Source: Nectonema munidae
Lineage: Eukaryota > Nematomorpha > Nectonematoida > Nectonematidae
DNA: 64,000 bases
Assembly: GCA_030549495.1 (NCBI GenBank)
Contig: JAUIRK010000370.1
Location: 186,001 to 250,000, forward strand
Direction of reading: 5' to 3'
The notes beneath the pieces are model-generated. The model saw only the letters and a program-made list of their open reading frames with translations. It did no database searches and was not told where the DNA came from. The translations under genes were made by a program, and so were the position numbers. Shown here in pieces: positions 25,590 through 35,913 of the stretch (position 1 is its first letter; every line of letters begins with the position of its first letter).

Positions 25590-26530
25590 TCAAAATCGCA
25601 AATATTTTCGACTCTTGAAAAAATGTATACATTTAAAAGCAAAAACTGAGTCCAGAAATGTAACTAACATGGTTGATTTTGTATAAAAGATATATTTCAT
25701 CTAAAATTAGAGAGAATAATTTTGGAGATAGTTTTCAGACCTAAACCGCAAATTTGATTGACACTAGCAGATATTTTAAAACCTCTAAATGCAAAAGCTG
25801 ATTTCAGAAGTAAAACTAGCATGGTTGATTTGGTATAAAAACATATTTCATGTAAAATTAGAGAGAATATTTTTGGACATAGTTTTTTAGAAGTAAACAG
25901 CAAATTTGTTTGACACTGACATATATTTTAAAACCTCTAAATGTAAAAACTGAGTTCAGAAATGAAACCAGCATGATCCATTTGGTATAAAAACATATTT
26001 TTTGTAAAATTTGAATGAATGTTTTTGGAAAAACCGCAAATTTTATTAACACTTATAGGTATTTTCAAATCCTAAATGTAAAAAATGAAACCGGCTGATT
26101 TAGTATAAAAATCTATATTTTATGTAAGATGTGAAGGAATATTTTATTAGATATATTTCTGATCAATCATAATTTTGATTGATATTTTCTAAAAAGTAGC
26201 CATGATTATTGAAAAAATTAAATAGTGTTATGCGTTCAAAAATGTATATAATTATAAATTTTCAAAGTAGTATATAATATAGATCCTAAGTTATAAGGTT
26301 AAGTACAGATAATGTCAAAATTTTGCTGAAAATTTTTGATCGACAGTTTTTGACTAAAAGGGTCATTCAACTACCATGAAAATGGTTTCAAAAGATGCAG
26401 CTAGCGATTTCAGAAAAAGTCACGAAATTTGAAGGGATATGATTCAGCCAATTTTGTACAATTAATTTTTTAGTGAAGAAAATAAAACTAATAGGGTTAA
26501 GACTCATTTAGAAAGGAAATCCTTTAATAT
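25590..26530 (+). repeat. 152-bp satellite array plus tail (dispersed repeat, copy 2)
   Basis: About four monomers. Anchors CTGAGTCCAGAAATG (25646), CTGATTTCAGAAGT (25798) and CTGAGTTCAGAAATG (25950) are spaced exactly 152 bp apart, and a shorter fourth follows. Each also has TTGGTATAAAAACATATTT and AAATTTGATTGACACT. The tail (about 26270-26530) resembles 11160-11430. It lies within MULE copy A's 3' part, so it may be an insert. Confidence 0.75.
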
Positions 26531-27583
26531 TTCTAAAGCATAAGGGTTGTAATTTCAAAATGAATCACGAAAAGTATAGTTGTTAAACTCAATAGTACGA
26601 CAATATTAAAAATGAACAATACAAAAGGCGGATATGTTTAGTAAAATGAACAACACCAAAAGTAATAAATAAGTTTAAATCATAAAATTTTATTATAAAA
26701 TTAATAGAATTTAAAAAATATCGGAAAAACAAAAGAATAAAATCCATTCATCTGCTATTGATTTTTCAAAGTAAAGTGAATGCAATCAATTCAGACATTG
26801 CACCATATGCATGAAACAAAAGGAAATTTCGGAAAAAGATTGAAACACTAAAAAAATAAAAAGCTATTTAATATAAAGAGTGATATCAAGCTTTCAAGAG
26901 TTTAAATCCAAATAAAGTCAACATTTCCTTAAATAAATAAAAGAAAGAAATAAAGATTCTAAAAAAAATACTATTGATATAGTAGACATACTTATTCACA
27001 CGTGTATTAATTCAGAATATTTTATTCTGAATATTCTGTTTTTAGTTTTCAAATAATATAAATGGTGTTTTAGAACCACCACAATGAAATGAGTAGTAAT
27101 GTATTATAATAACACTGTACGGAACTATTAAAACTTTTTCAGTTGCTAGTTCCTCTTATAAGAAAATCTTTTTTAACCATAAGTGAGCAAAATACTAAAT
27201 AGTAATAAATATATAACATGTAAAACAAATTCCATCACACTCAGATATTTTTTCTAAGACAAGCTTCTCTTATGAATTCATTCTTTCAAAGCTCAACTTA
27301 ATTAATTAGAAAAAGGTATTTTACAATTGTTGCGAAAATTAATTAATTTAATTTTTATCATAATCACTTTATTTTTGGTAAATGAAAATTGTGACATAAC
27401 TAAAGAGAAATGAATTACGCCAATCAGTTTCATTTTCAGTTAGCATATATGAACTATATAAGAAATACTTAATTTATTGACAAGTGAGTTATGGAAAGAA
27501 TGTGTCAAAATAACGTTAAATTTGGATTTATAGTGCTTATAAGAAATGAAACTATAATAAATGCATAAAAAATAATAAAGTTT

Positions 27584-27733
27584 TAAAGGTAAAGGTACCT
27601 TGGGGTGTTTTCATCGAAAAGGCACAATTGCGCCGTTTGTATCGAACGATGAAAGATAGGCTTGATGTGGGATCGAAACCAAGACTTTGAGTTATTGAAA
27701 ACCAGCATCTAACCAACCCTACTCACGCCCCTA
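27584..27733 (-). mobile_element. tRNA-derived SINE family 1, copy 1
   Basis: Read on the minus strand: GGGGCGTGAGTAGGGTTGG, A-box-like GTTGGTTAGA, B-box-like TTTCGATCCC, then GGCGCAATTGTGCC and the tail GATGAAAACACCCC...TTTACCTTTA. It shares this head-to-tail order with copies at 34212-34344 and 52079-52200. Confidence 0.75.
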
Positions 27734-28002
27734 TCATAAAAGCTATTGAAAGGTAAGGAAAATAAGAATTACAATATAAAAAATTTCCTTGAATTGAGAT
27801 ATGAAAATGAAAACTATGGTTAAGGTGGAAATAGTCTTAACTTCATTCTGAACTCTACAAAAAGTTAAGTTTTGCGAGGTTTTCTAAATATTAGACACGG
27901 GTTTATGTAAGAAGATCCTCAGGCCTATTCAAGTGTTCAAATGTAAATGATATTTAGAACAAAAATATTTTTCAATTGTAGTATAAAAGGTATAAAAATA
28001 AG

Positions 28003-28270
28003 TGGGATTAACGCAGCTTGTAGATGTAGACATCCGAAAGCTGGCAATAACGCTTAAGAGAGAATATGAGTGATAGTAATGCTAGTGGGAAATGTCGTTG
28101 TCACCAATAAGTAGAAATGGAAGGGTCAAGAAAGAGGTAAGGAAAAAGTAAGAGAAAGAAAGTAAAGTAAACATCATTTTGTTTTGAAGAGATGAAATAG
28201 GTTTAGGGTGCGTTGCTTATTAAAATTTGTTCAATTGATTCTAAAAAAATAAAATAGTAGTAAATTATGG
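28003..28270 (-). repeat. Insert in MULE A right inverted repeat, with SINE-family-2 body motif
   Basis: It interrupts the right terminal repeat of copy A. On the minus strand it includes TTGCCAGCTTTCGGATG and ACAAGCTGCG, matching the body of the SINE at 46722-46896 (ATGCCAGCTTTCGAAATC...ACAAGCTGTG). Its head is not recognisable. Confidence 0.4.
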
Positions 28271-28345
28271 CTTCTAATGGCAAAACATTTTATTGTTATT
28301 TTATTTTACTTTTATATCAAGATAAGAAGTTTTATTAAATTATTT

Positions 28346-28741
28346 AAATAAGAATTTTATCATGGGAAATTTTGTCAAAAGCCTTTGACAGACCCAAAAA
28401 TACCGCTAACACATCATTAAATTGTTCTAAATAATGTTGAATATTTTGTATAAACATAGCATGAAGATAATCTGTGTTATAATTCGATCCAAATCAAAAC
28501 TGGTTTCTAAAAAGTAGGTTATTCTTCTATATATAGAAATATATTTGTTTAAAAAGAATTTTTTCGAAAACTTTCAAAATGGTATCAATCAAACTAATAG
28601 ATTTATAATTATCAACTAACGATATATTTCCTTTTTAAAAACTGGTATAACTTTTGCTAATTTGAATGCACTTGGATAAATGCTGTATTCAATACATGAA
28701 ATAAAGCAATTACCAAAATTTTTTATAATATCTCGTATTAC
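28346..28741 (-). mobile_element. LINE-4, middle piece: RT motifs 1 to A
   Basis: Minus-strand frames contain CIEYSIYPSAFKLAKVIPVF, then the FFRKIF-like region, NTDYLHAMFIQNIQHYLEQF, and VFLGLSKAFDKISHDKILI (RT motif A). It is cut on the right by hAT-2 at 28742 and on the left by MULE copy A at 28345. Several frame changes. Confidence 0.75.
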
Positions 28742-28949
28742 TAGGGCAAACAAAAATTGACCTATAAATTATAAAAAAAATAGACTTTTTGGAAAAAAAA
28801 TTGACCTAAAAAACATATTCTTAATTTCACACAAAAATGATGACGCAATAAAAAAAACTTTATTATACAGTATAAAATTAATATCCTGAAGAATTAAAAT
28901 AAAATAGAAAATAATGAATGATATTTTGGGGTAAAAAATTACGATCTTT

Positions 28950-30180
28950 AGCCAAAAATTTTTTTATCATTGAAAAGATCGTTCAACAGAGCATGTTGTT
29001 GCAGGGCATTTTTGTAGCTTCAGATATATGCTTGGGATATTTCTTCGTTGGTCATTTCTACTAATCATTTTTTCTATTCTTTTGTTGAGATAATCGCGAA
29101 TTTCACAATCATCTTCTTCAAATGATAAAGACTTGAAAATATCGTAGGCATTCTGTATTGTGAAGGATGTCGATTCAATTTTTTCAATGATTTCAGCGAG
29201 TTTTATGTAATTCTGTTTGATTTTTTTAACTGAATAAAAAGCTTATCGTTTTCAACACTTTTTTTTTTTAGCCTTTTGGACTAGAATGCCATCTTCATCA
29301 TCAAATTCTTGTACAATTTTTCTGACAGCAGGTAAGTTGTTACAGTAAGCATTTAGCCAACTTGCCCATCTAGTTACAATCGGAACTGAACGAGATCCTA
29401 TTGTTTTAAAGGAAGCTTTCTTGCTTTTACTTTTGATTGTTGACATTTTGATATTGTTTATTAGCTCGTCAACTTCTTTATAAAAAGATTTGACTCGCAT
29501 TGCGCTATTGTGGAGAAGGTGAGCAAAGCACGTGACATGAAAATGGTTTGAGTAAATGTGTTTCTAAACATCACCCGCCACCATATTGTAACTGGCTGCA
29601 TTGGTCAAAAATAAAAAAAAGTGATTTTTTGATACTTGAAAGTTGTTTAGAACATCATCTAAAAATTGAACCAATTTTTTGGAATTGATGTTATCCTCTA
29701 ATGGTATGCAATTAACTAGCCAACATTTTTCAGGATGATCGACACTGCCAATAACTTTCCTTTCATCAACAACTAGAAAAATTTCCTTATTTTCAATATT
29801 GCCTTTGATTTTAGCCATTAATTCAAAAGAGAGATCCGAAACTATGTTGCAGCTGCTAGAAACAGAAGGAAGTGAGTGGCCAAGATCGATAAAATATTTT
29901 TCATTGAGGGATGTGAAAGCTTGTGCAGCGGAATATTTGCTTCTAACAATTTTTTTTGAAAATTTTTTGTCTACTGATTCCAAATACTTTTGAATTTCAT
30001 TATTTGATGATTTAGGTAAAAAATTTTATGTTTTTTAGAACTTCTGTGATTTTCAATAAAAAAATTCTTTCCATGTTTCACAATAACATTACGAATTTTG
30101 CAGAGTAATTCATTTAACGGGGAACGAAGAACTCTTGAGGGTATTTTTTTACTATTAATCTTTTTAGCAATTTTAGGCAT
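28950..30180 (-). pseudogene. hAT-2 transposase remnant
   Basis: Begins MPKIAKKINSKKIPSR. A BED/CGGBP1-like zinc finger segment (VKHGKNFFIENHRSSKKHK) follows, then YFIDLGHSLPSV, FLVVDERKVIG (first Asp), LTNAASYNMVAGDV (the second catalytic Asp position appears as Asn), HVTCFAHLLHN (C-x2-H) and VPIVTRWASWLNAYCNNLPA. It is split by several frame changes, for example near 30000, 29560 and 29250. The usual hAT C-terminal dimerisation motif is not recognised. CGGBP1 is a vertebrate host protein derived from a hAT element; the relation here is judged by eye. Confidence 0.75.
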
Positions 30181-30282
30181 TAAAAGGGTATTTATTCTGA
30201 AAAAAATTAATATAGTGCACTATATTAACATTTGTCGATAGTGTGAAAAAAGATTGAATAAAAAAGTTTTAAAAAATAATGG

Positions 30283-31373
30283 TAGGTAGAGATGTCAAAG
30301 CACTGTCCAAATTTAATTGATGTGCTTGCAAATTGCTTGATGTGGTTAGAAGAAGACTGTGCTCTACTAGTTGTCAGGAATGTTCTAAAAAGATAGGAAG
30401 ATGAAGTGGAAGATTGTGTGACTTAGTAAGGGATAGTTTAGGGTGAGTGAGGATTTCATTGATGTCAGTGGGAAAATGGTCTGGCGTTGCCACGCATGCA
30501 TTTATGAAGTTGTGTCGGTGGGAGATAAAATAAGGACAAAGGAAAGCTAGATGATATGGTGTTTCAGAAGGAGCGTTGCAAAAACGACAGATTTTGTTGT
30601 CTATGAGTTTTATTTGATAAAGTTAGGACTTGCAGGAGCAGTGACCGGAGAGCCACCTTATGAGAGGTCGGGAGGATGTGAATTTGTGTGTCAGCCAAGA
30701 TTGATGAACTGCATCCAGATCGGTGATGCTGGATACAAAAGGATTTGTGGAATCGGGAAGAGACTTCTGCCATTGGCTTCGAGTGTGCCGGGTGAGGTAG
30801 TGTAAGAAGACATCCAGGTTGAGAGAGGACAGAGATGAGGTGCAAGTTTTTCTTATAGTTTGTTTGGCTAGGTAATCAACGTGTGTGTTTTCGGTGATGT
30901 TAGAGTGGGCGGGGCACCAGAGAATAGAGATTTTAAAGTGTGCAGAGAGAAGGCACAGTTTGGAGAAAAGTGTAGAAGCGAAAAAGGGTATGCTTCTGTA
31001 GAGGTGCAAGTCGCGTGCAAGGTTTTGGCAGTCTGTGGAGAAGTGGATGTGTGTAAAGTCTTTAAATGCGTTGATGTGTTGTAAGATGTGCTCGCACGAG
31101 ACAATTATTGCTTGACATTCGGCGTCGTATGTTGTGGTGAGGCGGTTCAAGGAAAAACCTATAGAGATAAAAGGAGATAAAGAGTCGCCCAAGGGAAAAG
31201 CAAAGGCGAGTGCGCATTTTTTCTGTGTTTTGGCAGCGTCAGTGAAAATCCTCAAGGCAGCGAGAGTAGAGTGTAGCCTCAGGTGCTTTATGTGCGCAGC
31301 TGCAAGCTTTTGGTTGTGAGAATTGTATGTTGAACGGGAGAGGCGAAGAGGGGTGTAATCGTGTGACTTACAT
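30283..31373 (-). mobile_element. LINE-5: 5'-truncated I/R1-like LINE inside hAT-2
   Basis: It carries only RNase H and the C-terminal zinc region, then a 3' UTR ending in ATCTCTACCTACC, the same tail as LINE-1. It is GC-richer than its surroundings and G-poor on the coding strand. Possible target duplication: AAAAAATAATGG (30271-30282) against ATAAAAAAATGG ending near 31385. It interrupts hAT-2, so it is younger than that element. Confidence 0.75.
30623..31255 (-). CDS. LINE-5 RNase H domain and C-terminal zinc motif (truncated ORF2)
   Basis: RNase H features: IFTDAAKTQKKCALAFAF (first Asp), TYDAECQAIIVSCEHIL (Glu), IHFSTDCQNLARDL (Asp) and ILWCPAHSNITENTHVDYLA (WCPAHS, then Asp). The 210-codon frame is open. 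Just downstream in another frame lies CRFCNAPSETPYHLAFLCP, the C-terminal C-x2-C..H..C element of I/R1 LINEs. The upstream RT is missing by 5' truncation. Confidence 0.82.
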   Translation of the reverse strand: MRIFTDAAKTQKKCALAFAFPLGDSLSPFISIGFSLNRLTTTYDAECQAIIVSCEHILQHINAFKDFTHIHFSTDCQNLARDLHLYRSIPFFASTLFSKLCLLSAHFKISILWCPAHSNITENTHVDYLAKQTIRKTCTSSLSSLNLDVFLHYLTRHTRSQWQKSLPDSTNPFVSSITDLDAVHQSWLTHKFTSSRPLIRWLSGHCSCKS

Positions 31374-31579
31374 GATAAAAAAATGGAATCAAATGAAAAA
31401 ATAAAAAATTAAATCAAAAAAATTTGACTTTTAGATAAAAAATTGACTTTTACAGAAAAAAAAATCTACTTTATTGACCCGAAAAAAATTTTTTTTGTTC
31501 TTTGTATTCTAAAACTTCTATCAAAAGTTTTTTCGTATTTTATTTTCCTAGATTGATTTTATTGACTTTATTCGCCCTA

Positions 31580-31860
31580 CATTACCGAACTAATTTGTAT
31601 ACACGGAAATTGTTACATCAGAGGACTTTTTGTCGTTTAATGCAATAAAAACGTCATTAATAAGGCTACAAAAGGGCCCTAAATTGTGTTACTTATGGAT
31701 TGATAATTGTACAAGGAAGTAAATATTGAATTTCATTTCTATTTGTGATAAATATTCTATGATGTACAAATAAAATTTGGTATATATGTGAGTTAATATT
31801 TATGAAGTACAAATCATTATGAAAAAGAACAAATATAACAATTGTTGTATATTACATAAA
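31580..31860 (-). mobile_element. LINE-4, 5' piece: region before RT motif 1
   Basis: The minus strand reads INDVFIALNDKKSSDVTISV then YKLVR, matching the IxxAIxxLxxKKSSGxDxI block that precedes the RT core. It continues into the piece beyond hAT-2. The true left boundary toward LINE-2 is uncertain. Confidence 0.6.
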
Positions 31861-31946
31861 GAATATTCATTTGTAAACAGAAATTTTCACCTTCAGAATT
31901 TTTCATTCATACTAAAAATTGTTCTAAGCCCTGGTTTAATTTTGAA

Positions 31947-32357
31947 TTGAAACAGCTTAAAACTAAAAAAGAGAAATTATTTAAAAAATATGTTCTTACA
32001 AAAAATAAATCAACTTGGAACACATATAAACAAGCAAGAAATATTTATAATATAAAAATACGGGATTTTAAATCTAAATATTTCAATGCTTTACTTGATA
32101 AGCACCGCAACAATATCAAAAAAACATGGAATATCATCAATGAAATCACAAGCAAGGGAGTTAAACACACAGTATCCTCCATTAATGAGAATGTTTTTTG
32201 TGATTATTTGAATAATAATTTAAGTACAGAAGATAATTTTTCCTATAATCAGTACATCAAATCTAACCCTAATACTTTTTATTTTGACGATATTAATAGT
32301 AATGATATTCTAATTGCGTGCAGTCAACTAAAAACTAAACGACTCAATTTTCCCTGA
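31947..32357 (+). pseudogene. LINE-2 ORF2 fragment, linker
   Basis: The frame begins KQLKTKKEKLFKKYVL and contains KKTWNIINEITSKGVKH, then SNDILIACSQLKTKR. The frame breaks where the RT core (YRPISILPFF) starts in another frame. It is the region that joins endonuclease and RT. Confidence 0.7.
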
Positions 32358-33059
32358 ATCTTTTAAATTCACATGCATTTTACCGATTTACAAGTCAGGT
32401 GACAAAACAAAAGCGGGAAAATACCGCCCAATCTCTATCTTACCTTTTTTCGGTAAATTATTTGAAAAAATTATCTTCACAAAAATGAATTTCTTTATTT
32501 CTAAATATAAATCAATTTGGATTCAAATCAAACATGTCCACTGAGGACACAGTTGCCGCTGTTCTGACAGATATTTACGATTCATATGCCAACAAACTTG
32601 AAACATGCTCTATTTTTATTGACTTCAGCAAGGCATTTGACAAAGTTAATCATAAATTGCTTCTTTTTAAACTAGAAAAATTTTGGATTTAGGGGTAAAT
32701 TTTAAGATTTGATCAAAAATCATTTATCCAATAGAAAATATTTTGTAAAAGTTAATGGTAAAAAATCCGAAATTAAATCTATAACTAGTGGTGTTCCACA
32801 AGGCTCTATTTTAGCACCTCTTTTTTCAACCTTTATATAAATGATAAAATTTCTCTTTAAACTTTAAATTCCACTTTTTACTTTCACTTTCTTCTAAATA
32901 AATTTTCCAATTGGTGCAATGAAAACTTTCTTCATATTAATTTTGATAAAACTAAATACATGATATACAACTCTCAACACTCCTCTTCTCAATTGAATAT
33001 CCCTCTTTCTGGTACAAATATTGAAAAAACAGATTCTTATAATTATTTAGGAATTATTT

Positions 33060-33620
33060 TACAATCTAACCTTTCTTTTTCCTTTCCTTTTTATTAAAAT
33101 TTTTTAGGTCTCTCCCTCTTTCTAGGCGTTGCATATAGTGTGAGAGATATGTTTACAATTCTTTCAAGACCTTTTTTTCCTTTCTTTTTTTTTTCCACCC
33201 CAAAAAAAGAGGGCCCCTTTTTTTTTTTTTTATAATAAAATTATTTTTTTTTTAATAACTGCCCAAAAAAAAACCCCCCCCCCCTTTAAATCGGCAACAC
33301 CCCCCCCCCCAAAAAAAAAAAAAAAAATAAAATATTAGATAAATAAAAAATATGGGTTTTTTGTTTTTTTTTTTTCAAAAAAATATTTTTTTCTTTCCTT
33401 TTCTTTCCTAAATTTTTTTTTAAAAAAAAAATTTCTTCTTTCCAAAAGAAAAAAAAAAAACACTCCTTTTTTCTCCCCAACTCGATATGGTTGTTTTTTT
33501 TTTTAATCCAAAAAGGGAAACAAAAAAAATTCAAAAAAAAATTATTTTTTTAAAGAATATAAAACCATTCAAAAAAATACGATCTTTTTTACTTTCTTTT
33601 AACATATGAATTTTTTTTTC
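33060..33620. other. Second homopolymer-rich tract inside a LINE, probable assembly artefact
   Basis: Runs of T, C and A of 8-20 bases dominate after the LINE-2 RT frame (LQSNLSFS), and ordinary 3' LINE sequence resumes after about 33640. The start inside a LINE ORF and the composition parallel 13090-14225. Confidence 0.65.
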
Positions 33621-34211
33621 CTATCATAATGTATATATATTTTTTTTTCTTAGAATCAAATCTGTATTTATACAGATATTAATAATCTCTCTTTTCGCTG
33701 CCTTTTTTTGGTTTTATCATTTAGAATTGCCTGCACTCTTCTCCCTTCATGAATGATCAAAGCCACTCTCAATCTCCAAAGTTCAAAACTTACTCCTCAG
33801 AAAATATAATCAACAACAATATCATAAAATTTTATATATTCATATATTTATTCGATATGTTTTTGTACTTTTCTTACTCTCATCATGGGTTTCTTTTTAA
33901 TCTATCATCATTTCACTTCAATTAAATTTGATTCACCATTTCTTTTTTTTCATACTGAAGTATTTTAAAAATTCAAACAATAATTCTCATTGTAGTTGGA
34001 AAGATGATAGATTTTTTTCCCATTCGAGCCTATAAGCATATGTTTCTGCTCGAAAAATTTTTCTAATAGACCTAATAAACTTACTTACTTACTTACTTAT
34101 CAAAATTTTAGATAAAGCTAAATAAATTTAAGATTAAAGGTAAGTGGTAAATTATCTCCACAAAGTTATTCTAGCATGGAGGAATTTATAAGTGACAGCT
34201 GGCTTAAACAA

Positions 34212-34344
34212 GCGTGAGTAAGGTTGGTTAGATACTGGTTTCGATAACTCAAGGATCCACATATAGCCTACATTCGTCATACTTCGATACAAGCGGCGCA
34301 ATTGTGCCAATCTGATGAAAACACCCCACGGTACTTTTACCTTT
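34212..34344 (+). mobile_element. tRNA-derived SINE family 1, copy 2
   Basis: GCGTGAGTAAGGTTGGTTAG head, a decayed B box region, TTCGATACAAGCGGCGCAAT, then GATGAAAACACCCCACGGTA and TTTACCTTTA. It lies just downstream of LINE-2's tail. Confidence 0.75.
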
Positions 34345-35420
34345 ATCTTACACCTAACATATTTATCTTCTTCTATGTGCACTTTAAGTGGGTTTCTCAA
34401 ATTGTGATTACTGTAATGGTAAGAAAAATAAACTAAATCAGCGATATATGGAGGGACATGTCCCGAAAAAGATCTAAAAATTGTGTACTACATCTTAAGT
34501 ATTAGATCAATCTAATTCAATCTAATGGAAAGCTGTCTCAAATCTTACTGGAAGAGCAATAACTAGGAGAAGATTCTCCCCTATAAACGAAAATTGTCAC
34601 AAGAGAAATGGCAAGGAAGTAAAATCGAGGACTAAATAGGATTAAACAACGTTCAAAGAACGATGATCCAATCCCAAATTGGAAAGAAAAGCCAATAGTT
34701 AAAGCAATAGTCTATCTCTAACGCAAAAGAATAAGACGAAAAGCCAATGGATTATCCGATAGCAAAAAATGGCTCAATTTCCAGAAAAATATTTATAAAG
34801 TGTGTATATTTTTTATCATTAATCATGCACATATGGAAAATTCCCATTTTTTTTTATCATAAGTGCATCGAGAGTGTTTTTTATTGATACGTCTCAATAA
34901 CGTATATAACTACAGTATTATATGTCTTTCAAGGGATTTCTAGTTGTTTCAACTTGCATTTTAAAACTATATTTTATGATATTCACATATCTCGTATGAT
35001 TTAATGTATGAGGCATTTCTTACATAATTAAATATTCGAGCAGAAAAACTTTCTGGTGTTATGTAACTTTTAGTATTTATACTTTTCTATGGCTCTCGGG
35101 TTCAAGGTGGCAGAAATGGAAGTTCTTTTGTCAACTCTCTTTTTTCTTAAATTTTTAACCTCAATTTATCTGCTAATATCAAATTCTTTGATCTCATTGG
35201 ATGAATTTTCCATTCTAATTTTTTTACGAAAACAATAAAAAAAATTAATTATAATATTGTTTTGGAAAATTCTAGACTTATCTCATTACATCATTTGAGT
35301 TTATATGAGTATAACCTATGTTTGTTACAATAAAGCTTTAAAACAAAAAAATTTTATTTCAATATTATTTTCTTGTTTTTACTGATTATAAATTTTAAAT
35401 ATACCAATCTTAATTTGTCT
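34345..35420. other. No recognisable gene; presumed 5' part of MULE copy B
   Basis: AT-rich. A polypyrimidine tract and AG (TTTTCTTTTTCAG) at about 35425-35438 mark the splice acceptor of the PHD exon of copy B. No terminal repeat was found. Confidence 0.4.
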
Positions 35421-35448
35421 AAACTTTTCTTTTTCAGAAAGATCCAAT

Positions 35449-35913
35449 ATGAACGAATGTTTTTTATGTTGTGAAACAATCATCAATTCATTTATTTTCT
35501 GTTATCTTTGTAAAGGAAAATACCATTTTAAAAGCAAAAATATAACAACCCAGAATTTTAATTTCATTAAAAGATATAATTTCAATTTTTTGTGTATCAA
35601 TTGTAATCTTGATCAAAATAGACTTTATTCTTATGAAAAGGCTCTTGTATGGTTAACGAAAAAGTTGACCCATTTAAGAGAGAATTTCTTGATACTATTT
35701 TTTTTAATGGAATTGAAAAGAGCTGTTGATTTGGAGTCAATATTTCTCAGAAATGAAAGTTTAGTTTTTCAAAAGAACGTAAAATATTATACAACTAATA
35801 TTGACGATGTTGCATCATTATTAATCAATTTTTATGGACTTATGGATGAAAATATCCCTCTTACAAGTGGCGATGGAAACTGTCTTTTTAAAGCCGTCTT
35901 TGTTTTTTGTTGA
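35449..35913 (+). pseudogene. MULE copy B: PHD-like finger and start of OTU domain
   Basis: The finger is CFLCCETI, CYLCKGKYHF and FLCINC, with spacing like copy A's. A splice acceptor lies immediately upstream, as in copy A. SGDGNCLFKAVFVFC carries the OTU catalytic Cys and the frame then shifts; the next frame resumes with ENESLSAKIRVLT. Confidence 0.72.

Larger units (their letters stand above)
20405..28345 (+). mobile_element. MULE copy A: OTU-protease Mutator-like element, ~7.9 kb
   Basis: Inverted repeats of about 110 bp bound it. AATTTAATAAAACTTCTTAT and, further in, ATACCTTTTATACTACAATT occur at 20405-20514. Both recur reversed at 28345-27968, where the right repeat is interrupted by a ~265-bp insert. 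Between them is a plus-strand PHD-OTU-transposase gene (22003-24713). The right end abuts LINE-4's RT frame precisely. A 9-bp target duplication is not clear (the left side is disturbed by LINE-3). The boundaries are an inference from the inverted repeats and the split LINE. Confidence 0.6.
28742..31579 (-). mobile_element. hAT-2: CGGBP1-like hAT element
   Basis: The ends are TAGGGCAAACAAAAATTGAC (left) and, reversed, TAGGGCGAATAAAGTCAAT (right), the same two end types as hAT-1 at 54670-57939. The flanks share only ATTAC, so the 8-bp duplication is blurred. It contains a broken minus-strand transposase and a 5'-truncated LINE insert (30283-31373) upstream of the ATG. Inserted into LINE-4's RT frame. 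Confidence 0.85.
31900..34105 (+). mobile_element. LINE-2: CR1/Jockey-like LINE, degraded
   Basis: Plus-strand frames give an endonuclease-RT linker (WNTYKQARNIYNIKIRDFKS), YRPISILPFFGKLFEKIIF, NMSTEDTVAAVLTDIYDSYA, IFIDFSKAFDKVNHKLLL (motif A), TSGVPQGSILAPL (motif B) and NYLGIILQSNLSFS. The YADD segment is deleted between INDK and LNKFSNWC. A homopolymer tract follows, then a 3' UTR ending in a (TTAC)n tail at 34081-34100. Many frame changes. Confidence 0.75.

Noticed and set aside
30551-31084. Plus-strand frames over LINE-5
   Set aside because: Opposite-strand shadows of the RNase H frame, caused by the G-poor coding strand.
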